Source of the DNA: Armatimonadota bacterium
GTDB taxonomy: Bacteria; Armatimonadota; Armatimonadia; Armatimonadales; Armatimonadaceae
NCBI GenBank assembly: GCA_014380985.1
Contig: JACMIU010000450.1
Coordinates: 1 to 7,363, forward strand
Direction of reading: 5' to 3'
Length of the DNA stretch: 7,363 nt
Translations under genes and position numbers: made by a program
Shown: positions 6,494 through 7,363 of the stretch, one piece after another
Layout of the letters: each line of letters begins with the position of its first letter
Position numbering within the stretch: position 1 is the stretch's first letter
Notes under the pieces: generated by a model
The model's input: the letters and a program-made list of their open reading frames with translations, nothing else
Told to the model about the DNA's origin: nothing
The model's database searches: none

Positions 6494-6841
6494 ATGAGAA
6501 AGATTACTTTATCCGAACTGCCCGAATCGGCGTTGCCCGCCGAAACCGGCACGGTTTTACGGCGGTTCACCGGGGGCGAAAACCTGACCCTCGCCCGAAT
6601 TACTTTCGCCGCCGGTAGTGTTCTTCCCGGTCACGCACACGTGAACGAGCAGTTTACGGTGGTCTTAGAAGGCACGCTTCGCTTCGTCGGGAAAGACGGC
6701 GAAACTACCGACGTTCACGCGGGCGAGGTGATGCACCTGCCCCCGCACGTTTTCCACGGTGCGACCGCGCTCACCGACGCGACCGTTTTGGACGTGTTCG
6801 CGCCGGTTCGCGCCGATTGGGGAACGCCTCAGGCTGGGTAG
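6494..6841 (+). CDS. Small single-domain cupin protein
   Basis: A 115-residue protein made of one cupin_2-type beta-barrel. Cupin motif 1 is G-H-A-H-V-N-E-Q-F-T-V-V-L-E-G (46-60), with His47, His49 and Glu52 or Gln53 as likely metal ligands. Motif 2 is G-E-V-M-H-L-P-P-H-V-F-H-G (77-89), with His88 as the fourth ligand. Such proteins may be small isomerases, dioxygenases or sugar/effector-binding proteins, and the sequence does not say which. No DNA-binding domain is attached. I chose the ATG at 6494 because the protein begins naturally there and a promoter-like pair ends just before it. An in-frame TTG at 6449 lies upstream of and inside the promoter and would add 15 residues without a ribosome site. 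The gene lies 95 bases after the oxidoreductase on the same strand. Confidence 0.88.
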   Translation: MRKITLSELPESALPAETGTVLRRFTGGENLTLARITFAAGSVLPGHAHVNEQFTVVLEGTLRFVGKDGETTDVHAGEVMHLPPHVFHGATALTDATVLDVFAPVRADWGTPQAG

Positions 6842-6886
6842 ATAGGCGTAAAGAGGGACGACCTTCGCAGGAGAACGGTTGCCTTG

Positions 6887-6912
6887 TGCCGAACAGAGCA
6901 GGACGTTCGGCA
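6887..6912 (+). other. Stem-loop with 8-bp perfect stem
   Basis: TGCCGAAC (6887-6894) pairs perfectly with GTTCGGCA (6905-6912) around a 10-base loop. GTTGCC (6878-6883) can also pair with GGCAAC (6909-6914), so two mutually exclusive pairings compete for the right arm. It lies in the 121-base gap between the cupin and the nucleotidyltransferase. It may be part of a transcript end, a leader or a protein site. Confidence 0.35.
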
Positions 6913-6914
6913 AC

Positions 6915-6945
6915 ACGTGCGCGGTTCGCACGTCAACAATTTTTT
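6915..6945 (+). terminator. Possible intrinsic terminator after the cupin gene
   Basis: ACGTGCG (6915-6921) and CGCACGT (6927-6933) form a perfect 7-bp GC-rich stem with a 5-base loop. Six T residues (6940-6945) follow after a 6-base CAACAA gap. The gap makes it a poorer match than a textbook terminator. It is only 17 bases before the next start codon, so it could instead act as an attenuator in that gene's leader. Confidence 0.35.
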
Positions 6946-6962
6946 AGGGAGCATACCATTTT

Positions 6963-7363
6963 ATGAAAGCCGTAGTCATGGCGGGGGGCGAAGGAACGCG
7001 ATTGCGTCCGCTTACCCTGCATCGTCCGAAACCGCTGGTTCCGATTCTCAACAAGCCGATTGCCCAACATATTATCGAGCATTTGCGCCGCGCCGGGGTT
7101 TCCGACGTCGTTGTCACCTTGTACTATCTCGCCGAGGAGATTATGAACGCTTTTGGAACCGGTTCCGAACTCGGCGTGAACCTAATCTACAGTATTGAGG
7201 ACGCGCCGCTCGGAACGGCGGGCGCGGTCAAGAAAGCCGAAGCCTATCTAAGCGACGGCACGTTTATCATCGTTTCCGGCGACGCGCTCACTTCGATTGA
7301 TGTCGAGAAAGCGTTGGCGTTCCACCGCGAAAAAGGTTCGGAAGCCACGATTGTTTTGCAGAA
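6963..7363 (+). CDS. Mannose-1-phosphate guanylyltransferase-type sugar nucleotidyltransferase (partial, N-terminal 133 residues)
   Basis: The gene runs off the right edge. Nucleotidyltransferases of this group join a sugar 1-phosphate to an NTP, typically mannose-1-phosphate and GTP to GDP-mannose, for cell-surface polysaccharides and glycoproteins. The start has the signature M-A-G-G-E-G-T-R-L-R-P-L-T (6-18), then R-P-K-P-L-V-P (21-27) with the substrate-contacting Lys23, P-L-G-T-A-G-A-V-K (82-90), and S-G-D-A-L-T (105-110) with the metal-binding Asp107. The SGDALT pattern and the following helix resemble the bifunctional cyanobacterial-type enzymes that carry a C-terminal phosphomannomutase-like domain, so the full protein could be over 800 residues. 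The glucose-1-phosphate uridylyl- or thymidylyltransferase alternatives cannot be excluded. An AGGGAG (6946-6951) lies 11 bases before the ATG, a rather long spacing. No clear promoter was seen. Confidence 0.9.
   Translation, partial: MKAVVMAGGEGTRLRPLTLHRPKPLVPILNKPIAQHIIEHLRRAGVSDVVVTLYYLAEEIMNAFGTGSELGVNLIYSIEDAPLGTAGAVKKAEAYLSDGTFIIVSGDALTSIDVEKALAFHREKGSEATIVLQ

Overview
The window looks like chromosomal DNA from a moderately G+C-rich, saprophytic bacterium that feeds on plant polysaccharides. Armatimonadota, or a similar little-cultured phylum, is my best guess, but it rests only on overall protein style: an actinobacterial/Thermus-type xylose isomerase, a GH10 xylanase with a CBM4/9-like front domain, and a cyanobacterial-style sugar nucleotidyltransferase. 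No RNA gene, insertion sequence, CRISPR array or phage gene was seen.

Layout: positions 1-4004 hold four genes on the minus strand, transcribed right to left. They are a secreted GH10 endo-xylanase (4004-2190), a small DUF433-like protein (2119-1664), a DusB-type tRNA dihydrouridine synthase (1623-601) and the start of a protein resembling DnaA domain I (539 to the left edge). Positions 4146-7363 hold four plus-strand genes: xylose isomerase (4146-5315), a zinc-independent quinone oxidoreductase-like dehydrogenase (5418-6398), a single-domain cupin (6494-6841) and the start of a mannose-1-phosphate guanylyltransferase-type enzyme (6963 to the right edge). The 141-base gap at 4005-4145 is a divergent promoter region. 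No gene-free stretch exceeds 300 bases.

Function: the clearest theme is xylan use. The exported xylanase cuts xylan, and the divergently transcribed xylose isomerase converts the resulting xylose to xylulose. The other genes look like housekeeping or stand-alone genes with no visible link to it.

The most interesting signals are regulatory. Three genes (xylanase, dusB, cupin) have a -10-like box 5-8 bases before the ATG and no Shine-Dalgarno site, which suggests leaderless mRNAs. Genes with longer leaders (xylA, the oxidoreductase) have good Shine-Dalgarno sites. The oxidoreductase and cupin promoters share the same ten bases around their -35 boxes, with CCGG-containing inverted repeats. I found no convincing new multi-gene system. 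The least familiar genes are the DnaA domain I-like protein and the DUF433-like protein.
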